The position numbers and the translations under genes were made by a program. A stretch of DNA of 9,599 bases from Deltaproteobacteria bacterium (GTDB lineage Bacteria; Desulfobacterota; Desulfobacteria; C00003060; C00003106), in the NCBI GenBank assembly GCA_019314005.1, contig JAFDAE010000193.1, forward strand, positions 1 to 9,599. The letters run 5' to 3'. The notes beneath the pieces are model-generated. The model did no database searches, had not been told where the DNA came from, and saw only the letters and a list, made by a program, of their open reading frames with translations. Of this stretch, positions 1-6,910 are shown piece by piece; the first letter of the stretch is position 1; every line of letters begins with the position of its first letter.

Positions 1-764
1 TTGGCCCCACTGCCATAGGCTACGATCTGGGAAGTATAGGCATCTTTTTCGCCCCCATTTCCGCCTTCGCCATAAGTGATACTGTATTTTACCATTCCAC
101 CTGGGACCTTATCGCTCAGCCACCAATCGTACCGACCATCTATAGTCTTGTAGAGCAGGTGACGTGTCTTAAATTTCCCCGCTGGTGTCGTAATAGTTTC
201 AATCCCTTTATCGGCGGCCTTCATACTTTCATCGGTGAGTTGCACGGGTTCGCGGTACCAAGCAGATGTGTTTTCTTGGACCGGAATTTCTCCCGGTTCC
301 TTATCTCCGGGGAAAATGCCCCGCATCCTTAATAACTTCCTGCTCCCTGACTTGTCAGGCTCAGAAAACAGAGCTTCCAACACCACCTCTTCGGCTTCAT
401 CGTCTGTGACATTGCTGGTATAAATCCGCCACCATTCCCGGCCCTTGTCATCTTTTTTCAGGAACGCCTTCTCAAACTTATCACCTTCGTCCATCCCGGT
501 TACCTCCCATTTGGTCCACTCGCCGGGCTTGTATTCGTGATGGTCGAATTGGTAGCCGCCACCGTAGAAAAATGCGTTAAAGACACTTGATATATAAATT
601 TGTCGCATAGCAGGTGAGAGCCCTCTCAGGCTTGCTTTTCCCAAGCTTTTGCCAACGCTTTCGCCCACTATCTCCCCGGCAACCTCGGAAGCCTTCTCAA
701 TAGCGGTGTCTATAAAGGTACAACCTGAATAAACGGATGGGGAGAAAAAGTCAAGATGATTCAA
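1..764 (-). CDS. Hypothetical protein, possible lipoprotein (partial, 3' end off the left edge; start uncertain)
   Basis: I do not recognise the family. The minus-strand frame stays open from an in-frame TGA at 798-800 to the left edge, about 250 codons with convincing amino-acid usage (many Gly, Trp, Lys, Glu). Near the N terminus, YSGC followed by TFIDTAIEKASE resembles a lipobox with the mature lipoprotein beginning at Cys15. A Gly/Lys/Ser-rich amphipathic stretch (GESVGKSLGKA) follows, then a soluble domain with WTKWEV, EWWRIYTS and DWWLSD. No hydrophobic signal peptide precedes the Cys in this frame, and no ATG is available; TTG at 764 is the only usable codon of this type and lacks a Shine-Dalgarno. 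The strong GGAGG at 805-809 serves instead a GTG at 801, whose frame stops after 16 codons. The 5' end may therefore be frameshifted. It lies directly downstream of the RR-STAS-RR cassette and could be co-transcribed. Coding status is fairly sure; function and start are not. Confidence 0.6.
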   Translation of the reverse strand, partial: MNHLDFFSPSVYSGCTFIDTAIEKASEVAGEIVGESVGKSLGKASLRGLSPAMRQIYISSVFNAFFYGGGYQFDHHEYKPGEWTKWEVTGMDEGDKFEKAFLKKDDKGREWWRIYTSNVTDDEAEEVVLEALFSEPDKSGSRKLLRMRGIFPGDKEPGEIPVQENTSAWYREPVQLTDESMKAADKGIETITTPAGKFKTRHLLYKTIDGRYDWWLSDKVPGGMVKYSITYGEGGNGGEKDAYTSQIVAYGSGA

Positions 765-811
765 AAGTGATTGTGGGGAGCATATTAATATGTTTGTTCA
801 CTTACCTCCAA

Positions 812-1261
812 TCAAGCGCATTGAAAACTTTTTACAGAATTAGAATGTACGTATCCAGTATCTTTTGGAGAGATTAGGACATTTGAGGATTGGCTTGCGA
901 GGAGTTGTCTAATATTCTCCACTAAAAAGGATATCATGAAAGGTTTTTGAAGGAGTATGGAAGCATATCCTTCTCCCATAATTTTTTGTGCGTTGTCATC
1001 CCGGGGATTGCCGGTAAGGATAATTATGTTTGCATTAGGGTCAAACTGTTTGATTTTTTGACTTGACTCGTATCCATTCATGATCGGCATGCTCATGTCC
1101 ATCAGGACGAGATCAGGTCTTAAAGCCTTATATTTTTCAAATCCTTCGAGACCATTTGCTGCGTTTTCAATGGCGCAGTATCCTTCAATCTTTAGAATTT
1201 CCACAATGAGGCTGGAAAGGTGTGGATCATCCTCTACCACGAGTATTTTTTCGTGTTTCAT
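812..1261 (-). CDS. Single-domain (CheY-like) response regulator
   Basis: A cytoplasmic receiver protein of 149 residues, expected to accept a phosphoryl group from a histidine kinase and signal by protein contact, since no output domain is present. The REC fold is complete at residues 5-119: acidic pair in VVEDD (E10, D11, D12), phosphoacceptor D55 in LVLMDMSMP, switch residue T83 in IILTGN, and K106 in LLQKPF. The last 30 residues (SSNVLISPKDTGYVHS onward) are a polar tail with no recognised domain. Its ATG overlaps the stop of the STAS gene (ATGA at 1258-1261), so the two are probably translationally coupled. No kinase gene adjoins it; a partner could be either kinase upstream or one elsewhere. 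Family is certain; the process controlled is unknown. Confidence 0.93.
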   Translation of the reverse strand: MKHEKILVVEDDPHLSSLIVEILKIEGYCAIENAANGLEGFEKYKALRPDLVLMDMSMPIMNGYESSQKIKQFDPNANIIILTGNPRDDNAQKIMGEGYASILLQKPFMISFLVENIRQLLASQSSNVLISPKDTGYVHSNSVKSFQCA

Positions 1262-1527
1262 CTCGACCCTAACCCGGACTCTCCGCTAAGTCCTTGTAGG
1301 CCTATCTCTATGTCTCTGCCTTTCTTATGATGCAAGAGACTATCGATAAGTACAGCCATGTCAGAGTACTCAAAATTTCTCACTCGACTAAAATCTAATA
1401 AGACTCTTTTTTCGCCTAAATCTATCGCATAATCCAAATACATTTTCACAGAACGTGCGGTGCTCCCGTCCAGATGGTTATTAAATTGAAAAACAACGTC
1501 ACCGTTTCTTCTTACTTTGATTAACAT
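1258..1527 (-). CDS. STAS-domain protein (SpoIIAA-like anti-sigma factor antagonist type)
   Basis: A small soluble protein of 89 residues that fills one STAS domain. Members of this fold act in partner-switching modules, where an unphosphorylated Ser-bearing STAS protein binds a kinase/anti-sigma factor. Visible signs are a first strand (DVVFQFNNHLDG), the helix TARSVKMYLDYAIDLG, the central strand KRVLLDFSRV, then FEYSDMAVLIDSL where SpoIIAA-type proteins have their DSSG phosphosite. By that alignment S55 takes the place of the phosphoserine, but the next residue is D56 and the Gly is lost, so regulation may differ. I chose the ATG at 1527 because GGAAGGAGG lies 8 nt upstream; a TTG at 1560 would add 11 residues encoded by the Shine-Dalgarno region itself. 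It starts 29 nt after the preceding receiver gene and overlaps the next one by ATGA. No HATPase anti-sigma kinase or PP2C phosphatase is visible nearby, which leaves its partner unknown. Confidence 0.78.
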   Translation of the reverse strand: MLIKVRRNGDVVFQFNNHLDGSTARSVKMYLDYAIDLGEKRVLLDFSRVRNFEYSDMAVLIDSLLHHKKGRDIEIGLQGLSGESGLGSR

Positions 1528-1556
1528 ATCTGATGCCTCCTTCCCTCCTCGGCCCT

Positions 1557-1973
1557 TCAAGCAACTTTTCCATAAGCAAAGGTATTACTAATTGAGTGCA
1601 GTAGATACTCTTCTCGCCGATGTCCCACAAGAAGTTCTGAAATTTTTTCTTTCAGCTCTGTTACATCAAAGCTCTTAACAATGTATCCCGCAGCTTCTTT
1701 CAAGCGAGGATCTTCTTGGTAACTATCATATGCAGTTGCAATAATAACCGGAAGGTGCGAGTTGTTTTTCTTTATCATGTCAAGAGCTTCCCAACCATTC
1801 GATCCTTTTAAGAAAAGATCGAGCACAACCACATCAGGTCGGTGCGATTCAATCTTAGCCATCGCTTGACTCACATCATCGGCTACAGCCACGTCATAGC
1901 CATCTTCAGATAACTCTTCCTGATAAAATTGTTGTATGCACGTCTGGTCATCTACTATCAAGATTTTTGCCAT
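1557..1973 (-). CDS. Single-domain response regulator (first gene of the RR-STAS-RR cassette)
   Basis: A 138-residue receiver protein without an output domain. REC landmarks are ILIVDDQ (D8, D9), phosphoacceptor D52 in VVVLDLFLKGSNGW, the switch region IIATAYDSY with T80, and K100 in YIVKSF, where the usual Pro after Lys is Ser. Residues after about 115 (GHRREEYLLHSISNTF) form a short extra tail. The start is well supported: AGGAGAA lies about 7 nt upstream of the ATG. It is the first gene after a 343-nt gap, so a promoter for the cassette should lie in that gap, and the foldback element sits within 35-210 nt of its start. The receiver probably controls the STAS protein or takes part in the same relay, but that is inference from gene order only. 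Confidence 0.93.
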   Translation of the reverse strand: MAKILIVDDQTCIQQFYQEELSEDGYDVAVADDVSQAMAKIESHRPDVVVLDLFLKGSNGWEALDMIKKNNSHLPVIIATAYDSYQEDPRLKEAAGYIVKSFDVTELKEKISELLVGHRREEYLLHSISNTFAYGKVA

Positions 1974-2007
1974 TCTATTTTCTCCTGTTAGTGTTATTGA
2001 ATATTTT

Positions 2008-2182
2008 GATCCTAGGAGGCTGTCCGAGAATTCTGATCCTACTGCAAAAGCGTGAGAAACGGTCCAAATTTCCGCAAGTTTTCGTCAAATAGGCCTGCTA
2101 TTCTCCTCAAATTTGCGAAAATTTTGTCTCGTTCTAACTCTTTTTCGTTACGGACACAATTCTCGGACAGCCTCCTGGGATC
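2008..2182. mobile_element. MITE-like foldback element with 25-bp terminal inverted repeats
   Basis: The ends, 2008-2032 and 2158-2182, are inverted copies of 25 bp with one mismatch (2013 against 2177); the core is AGGAGGCTGTCCGAGAATT. The symmetry continues inward: the exact centre (2095) falls in AATAG-GCCTG-CTATT at 2088-2102, and the arms between match imperfectly (for example GCAAAAGCGTGAGAA on the left against GAAAAAGAGTTAGAA read from the right). The element has no coding capacity. Long terminal inverted repeats, small size and lack of genes fit a non-autonomous miniature transposable element whose ends would be recognised by a transposase elsewhere. GATCC lies at each end inside the repeat; I see no clear target-site duplication beyond ATCC at 2009-2012 and 2180-2183. 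A transcript through it could fold into a long hairpin and affect the cassette downstream. Confidence 0.72.
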
Positions 2183-2279
2183 CAATGATATGTTTTTACA
2201 ATAGAAACAGAATAACGCTAATAAAGGTATGAGTAAATCGGATAAGCACTGATTTATATGAAGGTATTTTTGTGATTCT

Positions 2280-2304
2280 TTTTGTAGGATTTAGTCCTAC
2301 AAAA
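2280..2304. promoter_or_regulatory. Perfect 10+10 bp palindrome, candidate operator
   Basis: TTTTGTAGGA and TCCTACAAAA are perfect inverted arms around a 5-nt spacer (TTTAG). The site lies 13-37 nt past the stop of the NarL-type regulator gene and about 310 nt upstream of the next gene. Read on the minus strand the second arm runs into AAAAAGAATC, with no U-tract, so it does not look like an ordinary intrinsic terminator. NarL/FixJ-family regulators usually bind inverted repeats, so it could be the operator for the adjacent regulator; that is inference. A weak stem-loop at the end of the upstream operon is the alternative. Confidence 0.45.
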
Positions 2305-2316
2305 TAGCTGATGGGA

Positions 2317-2952
2317 CTATTTGACGAGGTTGTGCTTAATAGCAAAGCGGGTCAAATCGGCATTGTTTCTAAGATGAAGTTTCTCGAGGATTCGCGACCG
2401 GTAAGTATTGACCGTCTTTATGCTGAGACATAATTCTTCGGCGATCTCCGTGGTCTTTCTTCCGTTGGCGATAAGGCATAAGACCTGGAGTTCACGGTCT
2501 GAAAGAGATTCCACCGGCGAAAAGTTGGCGCCATCTCCGATTAATTGCAAGGCGAGTTCTTCCGAGGCTTCAGGACTGAGATATCTCTGACCGGCGCATA
2601 CCTTTCGCACCGCATCTATTAATTCCTCCGGCGCTGCCTGTTTGTCCAGGTATCCTTTGGCGCCGGCACGCAGGATACGCACAGCATATTGTCTGGCCGG
2701 ATGGACCGTCAGGATCAGGATAGGCAATTCCGGAAATAAGCCATGAATGTGCTTGGTAGCATCAAGGCCATCCATGTCCGGCATGGAGATATCGAGTAAG
2801 ACTATATCCGGTCTGTTCGCCCGAACCTTTTCGAGAATCTCCCGACCATTGGACGCCTCATCAATCACCTTCATGTCAGAGGCTTCATCAAGGATACGGC
2901 GTAACCCCTCCCTAAGGATCCTGTGGTCATCGGCGATGCTAATGGTGATCAT
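2317..2952 (-). CDS. NarL/FixJ-family DNA-binding response regulator
   Basis: A 211-residue transcription factor with an N-terminal receiver (residues 1-120) and a C-terminal LuxR-type helix-turn-helix (about 147-211). Receiver residues are D8 and D9 in SIADDH, phosphoacceptor D54 in IVLLDISMPDMDG, T82 in LILTVHP and K104 in YLDKQA. The HTH shows the family pattern SDRELQVLCLIANGRK, then TEIAEELCLSIKTVNTYRSR with the recognition helix, then LHLRNNADL. Length is typical of the family. The ATG overlaps the stop of the HisKA_3 kinase gene (ATGA at 2949-2952) and has AGGAG 5 nt upstream, so translation is probably coupled and the kinase is the expected phosphodonor; HisKA_3 kinases are the usual partners of NarL-type regulators. 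Phosphorylation should drive dimer formation and promoter binding. Targets are not known; the palindrome just downstream is a candidate. Confidence 0.95.
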   Translation of the reverse strand: MITISIADDHRILREGLRRILDEASDMKVIDEASNGREILEKVRANRPDIVLLDISMPDMDGLDATKHIHGLFPELPILILTVHPARQYAVRILRAGAKGYLDKQAAPEELIDAVRKVCAGQRYLSPEASEELALQLIGDGANFSPVESLSDRELQVLCLIANGRKTTEIAEELCLSIKTVNTYRSRILEKLHLRNNADLTRFAIKHNLVK

Positions 2953-5105
2953 AGAGACTCCTGCGCTCCAGTAATAGAAGATTGCCTGTAAGTGAGCGGA
3001 ACCTGTACGGTTACCTTTGTTCCCTTATCCGAATCACCTCTTATCTCCATGGTGCCTGATAAGATTTCGGCACGCTCCCTCATGCCGGATATGCCTGTAG
3101 AAAGAGGAGATTGTATCCTCGATGGTTCTATCCCAATACCATTATCCGCAATCTTAACGGAAAGAGTTTGATCTTTTTGTTCTATGCTTATAGTTACCAT
3201 GGAGGCTTTTGCGTGCCGAGCAATATTGGTCAAGGCCTCCTGGACAATCCTGTAGATGCCTGTTTCGAGATGATTGGCGAGACGTTGCTTCGGGAGATCA
3301 AGTAGGGTTACACATTCTATGCCTAAACGTTGCTCAAACTCTTTAGCATGCCACTCAATAGCCGCCCCCAATCCCATATCATCAAGGATACCGGGCCTGA
3401 GGCAGGTTGATATTCTCCTGACTGAGCTGAGTGAACCGTCTATCAGAACACACATCTCCTGAAAGCGTTTTTGTACAGCGATCTCTTCATCAGGGAGATA
3501 ACGCTTTAACCAGGCGGCGTCAAACTTGAGAGCCGTCAAGACCTGCCCGAGTTCATCGTGCAGTTCCCGTGAGATCCGGCTGCGTTCTTCTTCCTGCAGG
3601 TCAATCATTCTTTCTGACAGATGCTGTAGTTGTTTCCCGTAAGCTTTGCGTTCAGTAATGTCCTGCATACTTTCTATGGCGCCGATGACCCTTCCCTTGA
3701 TGTCTCTCAATGGGGCGGCGGTAAAAAAAAGCCATTTCCCCCGTTCACCCAAATCGGGGAAGAAGTCCTCAGTCTCATATGCCCCGTCTATAACAGCAGA
3801 TTCATGATACTTACCCCCATAATACCTGGCCATCTCTTCCCCTGGGACATTATCCACAATAAGGTCAGCCATAACCGGTCTTTCTGCAGAATAGAATGCT
3901 AACCACTGTTTTGGGGTTCCAATCATTTCACTTGCTGAAATCCCGGTTAAATTCTCACAAGCCTTGTTCCAGTATGTTATGATGTGATTCGTGTCAATTA
4001 CAAAGGTTGGTATCGAACTCCCCTGAACTATTTGCGAAAGCCTTTGCTCATTCTCGCGCAATGCTTCCTCCGCCTGCTTACGCTCAGTGATATCTCTTAT
4101 AATCTCGATACTCGCTATAATTTTTCCAGTTGAATTTCTTAAAGGAGATGCGGTGTTTTCAACGTATAACCGCCCTTCTCTTCTCGGCACAACTCTTTCC
4201 ATTGTGTGGGTCTTACCGTCATTGAAAGCTTCGACCACAGGACAACCTTCGCAGACCTGATCTCTGTTTTTAATTGCCATGTAACAGTGTTCACCTATAT
4301 GTTCTCCATAAGAATCTCTGTGAACTTTGTTTTGGTATAAAAACCTAAAGTCAGTACTTAGAATACTGAGTGCGTCTCCCATGCTCTCGATAATTGCTTC
4401 TGATTTGAGCCTCTCATCTTCTGCCCTAACAAGGGCTGCCCGCAGCGCCTTCTCCGCTTGTTTGCGTTCTGTAATATCCTGAAAAACCAACACTGCTGTT
4501 GCCATGCCCCCTTCGTCTTCCGTTCCGGGAGAGATGGTAACTTGCCAAATTCGACCATTAATGTTTTCAATCTCCCTGTTTTGTGTTTGTCGATCCCTGA
4601 TAGCTTTTCGACACGGCGCATTTACGTCACACGATTTGCTAAATATGGCCTGGCATGGTTTACCGAGGAGATCTTTCCCAAAGGTCCTCTCAAAAACCGT
4701 ATTGACGAAATTAATGGTCATATTTTCATCGATCACGGCCAGGGGGTTCACCATGCTGGCAAGGATGGAATTGAGCTTATTTCTCTCCTGTTCATAGAGA
4801 GCTTGTGACTCCTGTAGCGCTTTTTTTAGTTCCTTCCGGCGGATTACCTTTTGGATGATGCTCGGCACCAGCGAAAAAAAATCAGCGGATTTTACTATGT
4901 AGTCGTAGGCCCCGAGTTTCATGGCCTTGACCGCGATGTTTTCATCACCCTGGCCGGTAACAACGACCACCGGGATCTTTTTATTGCGTCTTTGTAGTTC
5001 TTCGAGAAACTCCAGTCCATTCATGCCCTCCCTTTTGATGGTCCGTTCCATAAGTTCGAGGTGGGCGTCTTCATCCTCTATGATTGTGACCTTTACACGC
5101 TTCAT
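2949..5105 (-). CDS. Hybrid sensor kinase: shortened receiver, three PAS domains, HisKA_3 and HATPase
   Basis: A soluble sensor kinase of 718 residues with no membrane segment. Order: receiver remnant 1-85; coiled coil about 90-110; PAS1 about 111-213 ending VFQDITERKQAE; PAS2 about 235-343 ending IRDITERKQAE; PAS3 about 353-487 ending MQDITERKAYG; HisKA_3 dimerisation helices from about 497, with phosphoacceptor H516 in ISRELHDELGQ; HATPase from about 612 with N627 in QEALTNIARHA, DNGIG at 654-658, GISGMRERAE and DKGTKV. The receiver begins normally (IIEDED) and ends normally (VVVVTGQGD with T50, YDYIVKS with K72), but KREG is joined directly to MNGLEF: the segment that normally carries the phosphoacceptor Asp is absent. 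PAS1 and PAS2 carry grouped Cys residues (C151, C159, C165; C274, C285, C288). It begins 36 nt after the Rcp-type regulator and overlaps the NarL-type gene by ATGA, its likely partner. Confidence 0.94.
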   Translation of the reverse strand: MKRVKVTIIEDEDAHLELMERTIKREGMNGLEFLEELQRRNKKIPVVVVTGQGDENIAVKAMKLGAYDYIVKSADFFSLVPSIIQKVIRRKELKKALQESQALYEQERNKLNSILASMVNPLAVIDENMTINFVNTVFERTFGKDLLGKPCQAIFSKSCDVNAPCRKAIRDRQTQNREIENINGRIWQVTISPGTEDEGGMATAVLVFQDITERKQAEKALRAALVRAEDERLKSEAIIESMGDALSILSTDFRFLYQNKVHRDSYGEHIGEHCYMAIKNRDQVCEGCPVVEAFNDGKTHTMERVVPRREGRLYVENTASPLRNSTGKIIASIEIIRDITERKQAEEALRENEQRLSQIVQGSSIPTFVIDTNHIITYWNKACENLTGISASEMIGTPKQWLAFYSAERPVMADLIVDNVPGEEMARYYGGKYHESAVIDGAYETEDFFPDLGERGKWLFFTAAPLRDIKGRVIGAIESMQDITERKAYGKQLQHLSERMIDLQEEERSRISRELHDELGQVLTALKFDAAWLKRYLPDEEIAVQKRFQEMCVLIDGSLSSVRRISTCLRPGILDDMGLGAAIEWHAKEFEQRLGIECVTLLDLPKQRLANHLETGIYRIVQEALTNIARHAKASMVTISIEQKDQTLSVKIADNGIGIEPSRIQSPLSTGISGMRERAEILSGTMEIRGDSDKGTKVTVQVPLTYRQSSITGAQESL

Positions 5106-5141
5106 TTTAAACCTTTGACTGCGTTATGCGACTCTGTAGCT

Positions 5142-5591
5142 CTATTGCCCTCCGAAGGGCGGTTTATTAAGAATCATCCAATAGAAATCCAGGCTGCGGA
5201 TCTTTTCTTCAAACTCCTTGTAACCTACCGGTTTGGTCAAGTAGCTGTTGGCGTGATACTTGTAGCACAGCTCGATATCCTCGGCCCGCTCAGAGGTAGT
5301 TAACATGACTACCGGAACCTTTTTGAGCTGAGGATCTTCCTTGATCTGTTTGAGGACGTCGATGCCGTCAACACCGGGAAGTTTCAGGTCCAGCAGGACC
5401 AAATCCGGGGTAGGGTATTCGTCTTTATCAGAATATTTGCCACGATTGAACAGATAGTCCAAGGCCTCTTCGCCATCATACACCGTATCGACCCGATTGG
5501 CATTCCCGGCCTTGCGTATGGCTCGTACGGTCAATTCAACGTGGGCTTCCTCGTCCTCAACGAGTAAAATGGTACCCGTATCGTGAGTCAT
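5142..5591 (-). CDS. Rcp1-type single-domain response regulator
   Basis: A 149-residue receiver protein of the group related to cyanobacterial Rcp1, the partner of phytochrome kinases. The landmarks are ILLVEDEEAHVEL (E12, D13, E14), a long loop after the second helix (LFNRGKYSDKDEYPTPD) typical of this group, phosphoacceptor D68 in LVLLDLKLPGVDG, T98/T99 in VVMLTTSE and K120 in YLTKPV, then the family's closing IRSLDFYW. No output domain is present, so it should act as a phosphorelay intermediate or by protein contact. The ATG has GGGAGG 7 nt upstream, inside the end of the preceding kinase gene, and starts 2 nt after that gene's stop. This tight linkage makes the membrane kinase the likely phosphodonor. 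It might pass the phosphate on to, or regulate, the PAS kinase downstream; that is inference. Confidence 0.95.
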   Translation of the reverse strand: MTHDTGTILLVEDEEAHVELTVRAIRKAGNANRVDTVYDGEEALDYLFNRGKYSDKDEYPTPDLVLLDLKLPGVDGIDVLKQIKEDPQLKKVPVVMLTTSERAEDIELCYKYHANSYLTKPVGYKEFEEKIRSLDFYWMILNKPPFGGQ

Positions 5592-5593
5592 CG

Positions 5594-6640
5594 CTAATCC
5601 TCCCTATTTCGTATGATGAAGTAAAAAGAGCTTCCCTTGCCTATCTCGGACTCGACCCAGACACGGCCCCCGTGTAGTTCAACGATGCGTTTGACGATAG
5701 TGAGTCCAATACCGGTGCCGTCAATTTTTTTTGCAGCCGGTAGTCTCTGAAATATACTGAAGATCTTGTCAAAGTACATCTCATCTATCCCTATCCCGTT
5801 ATCCCTTACAAAGTATGCTGTATCTTCACCCTGCTTTTCGGCGCCGACTTCAATCCGGGGTGACGGGTTGTCTTTCCCGATATATTTTACTGCGTTGGCG
5901 ATTAGATTGTCTACTACCTGTCCCAGACGCTTTTTTTCACCATAGAGAGTCGGCATGTTTTCAGAGACCTCAACAATAATGCCCCGTTTTTTTATCCGGG
6001 CATGAAGTGCACTTAGCGCCTCATTTGCAAGATCGGCAAATGATATATATCTCTTTTTTTCGCTTATGCGCCCGATGCGAGAAAGGTCGAGTAGATCATT
6101 GATCAGGCCTTCCATCTTTTTGGTGGCTTCGCTTATCCGTCCTAAGTATCGCGTACCCTCTTGACCGAGGGGTCCCCCAAAGTCTTCTTGCAACGCCCCT
6201 ATAAAGCCCTCTATGGTGACGATGGGCGTCCTTAGGTCATGGGAAACCGTATAGATAAAGGATTCGAGCTCTCTGTTTTTGTCCGACAGCTCCTTGAGCA
6301 ACGCTTCACGTTCCTTTTCCGTCTTCTTGCGTTCGCTTATCTCATGGAGGGCCCGGTCACGGGCCGCCTGGTACATCTGCATTCTACTCATAAGAAAGTA
6401 GAGGAGGAAGGACAACCCACCTGAGAGGGTGAAACCAAACAAAAGAAATACCATGGATCCGGTATGCTTCGTTCTCACGTAAGCAGGCACCCCGGTTGTA
6501 TGCTCTGTCACTGTCTCAGTGTGCCTCCGCATCATTTCTTTCTCATGCTCCCTGTCATGCTGCCATACAATGGTCGTAATACCGCTCAGGAAGAGAAAGA
6601 TTATTATTGGAAATAGAATATGTGCGAGATGTTTCTTCAT
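5594..6640 (-). CDS. Membrane histidine kinase with a short His-rich extracytoplasmic loop
   Basis: A sensor kinase of 348 residues from the ATG at 6640. Residues about 5-25 (HILFPIIIFLFLSGITTIVW) and 62-84 (MVFLLFGFTLSGGLSFLLYF) form two membrane helices around a loop of roughly 35 residues rich in His (H28, H32, H40, H47, H59). A coiled coil (about 85-123) leads to HisKA with phosphoacceptor H134 in YTVSHDLRTPI, and to the ATPase domain with N245 in NLIANAVKY, DNGIG at 280-284, GTGIGL at 308-313 and GKGSSF. This kinase type (SHDLRTPI, FQRL, GTGIGL) is usual for Rcp-type partners such as the regulator 2 nt downstream. A TTG at 6730 would add 30 basic and polar residues; neither start has a clear Shine-Dalgarno. 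I prefer the ATG because it puts the first helix at the N terminus. No cytoplasmic sensor domain is present, so the membrane part must sense. Confidence 0.92.
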   Translation of the reverse strand: MKKHLAHILFPIIIFLFLSGITTIVWQHDREHEKEMMRRHTETVTEHTTGVPAYVRTKHTGSMVFLLFGFTLSGGLSFLLYFLMSRMQMYQAARDRALHEISERKKTEKEREALLKELSDKNRELESFIYTVSHDLRTPIVTIEGFIGALQEDFGGPLGQEGTRYLGRISEATKKMEGLINDLLDLSRIGRISEKKRYISFADLANEALSALHARIKKRGIIVEVSENMPTLYGEKKRLGQVVDNLIANAVKYIGKDNPSPRIEVGAEKQGEDTAYFVRDNGIGIDEMYFDKIFSIFQRLPAAKKIDGTGIGLTIVKRIVELHGGRVWVESEIGKGSSFYFIIRNRED

Positions 6641-6910
6641 AAAAAGAATGCTGTTAAAAATAATGGACTGCTTATAACTTTTTCGTGGCTGAATGGTCGC
6701 TTTCTTATACCCTTTTCCTTTGTTAGGCAAGCGAATTGTGTAAATTGTGCAAATATTAAACCATAATCATCACTTCGGCCCTTATTCTTTTCAGTCTCTT
6801 GGGCGTTACTGGCCTGATCAATTGGCTCATTTTGCTCAAAGGGTATGGAAAAAGGGAAGGATTCTTGGTTTCTTTAAGGCATTTCCTGGTCGAGGTCCAT
6901 CGGGCTTTTA

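Noticed and set aside
235..423. Plus-strand open frame of 62 codons near the left edge
   Set aside because: The minus-strand frame through the same region is longer, unbroken to the edge and has more protein-like composition.
1528..1560. Longer STAS protein starting from TTG at 1560
   Set aside because: The added residues are translated from the GGAAGGAGG ribosome site of the ATG at 1527.
2280..2304. Palindrome as an intrinsic terminator of the NarL-type operon
   Set aside because: In the direction of transcription the stem is followed by an A-rich, not a T-rich, run, and the stem is AT-rich at its base; I list it as a candidate operator instead.
4358..4808. Open frames of 87-116 codons on either strand inside the PAS kinase gene
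   Set aside because: They overlap PAS1 and PAS2 coding sequence in other frames and show no domain or ribosome site.
6641..6730. Longer membrane kinase starting from TTG at 6730
   Set aside because: It adds a basic, polar 30-residue tail before the first helix and lacks a ribosome site; it cannot be fully excluded.
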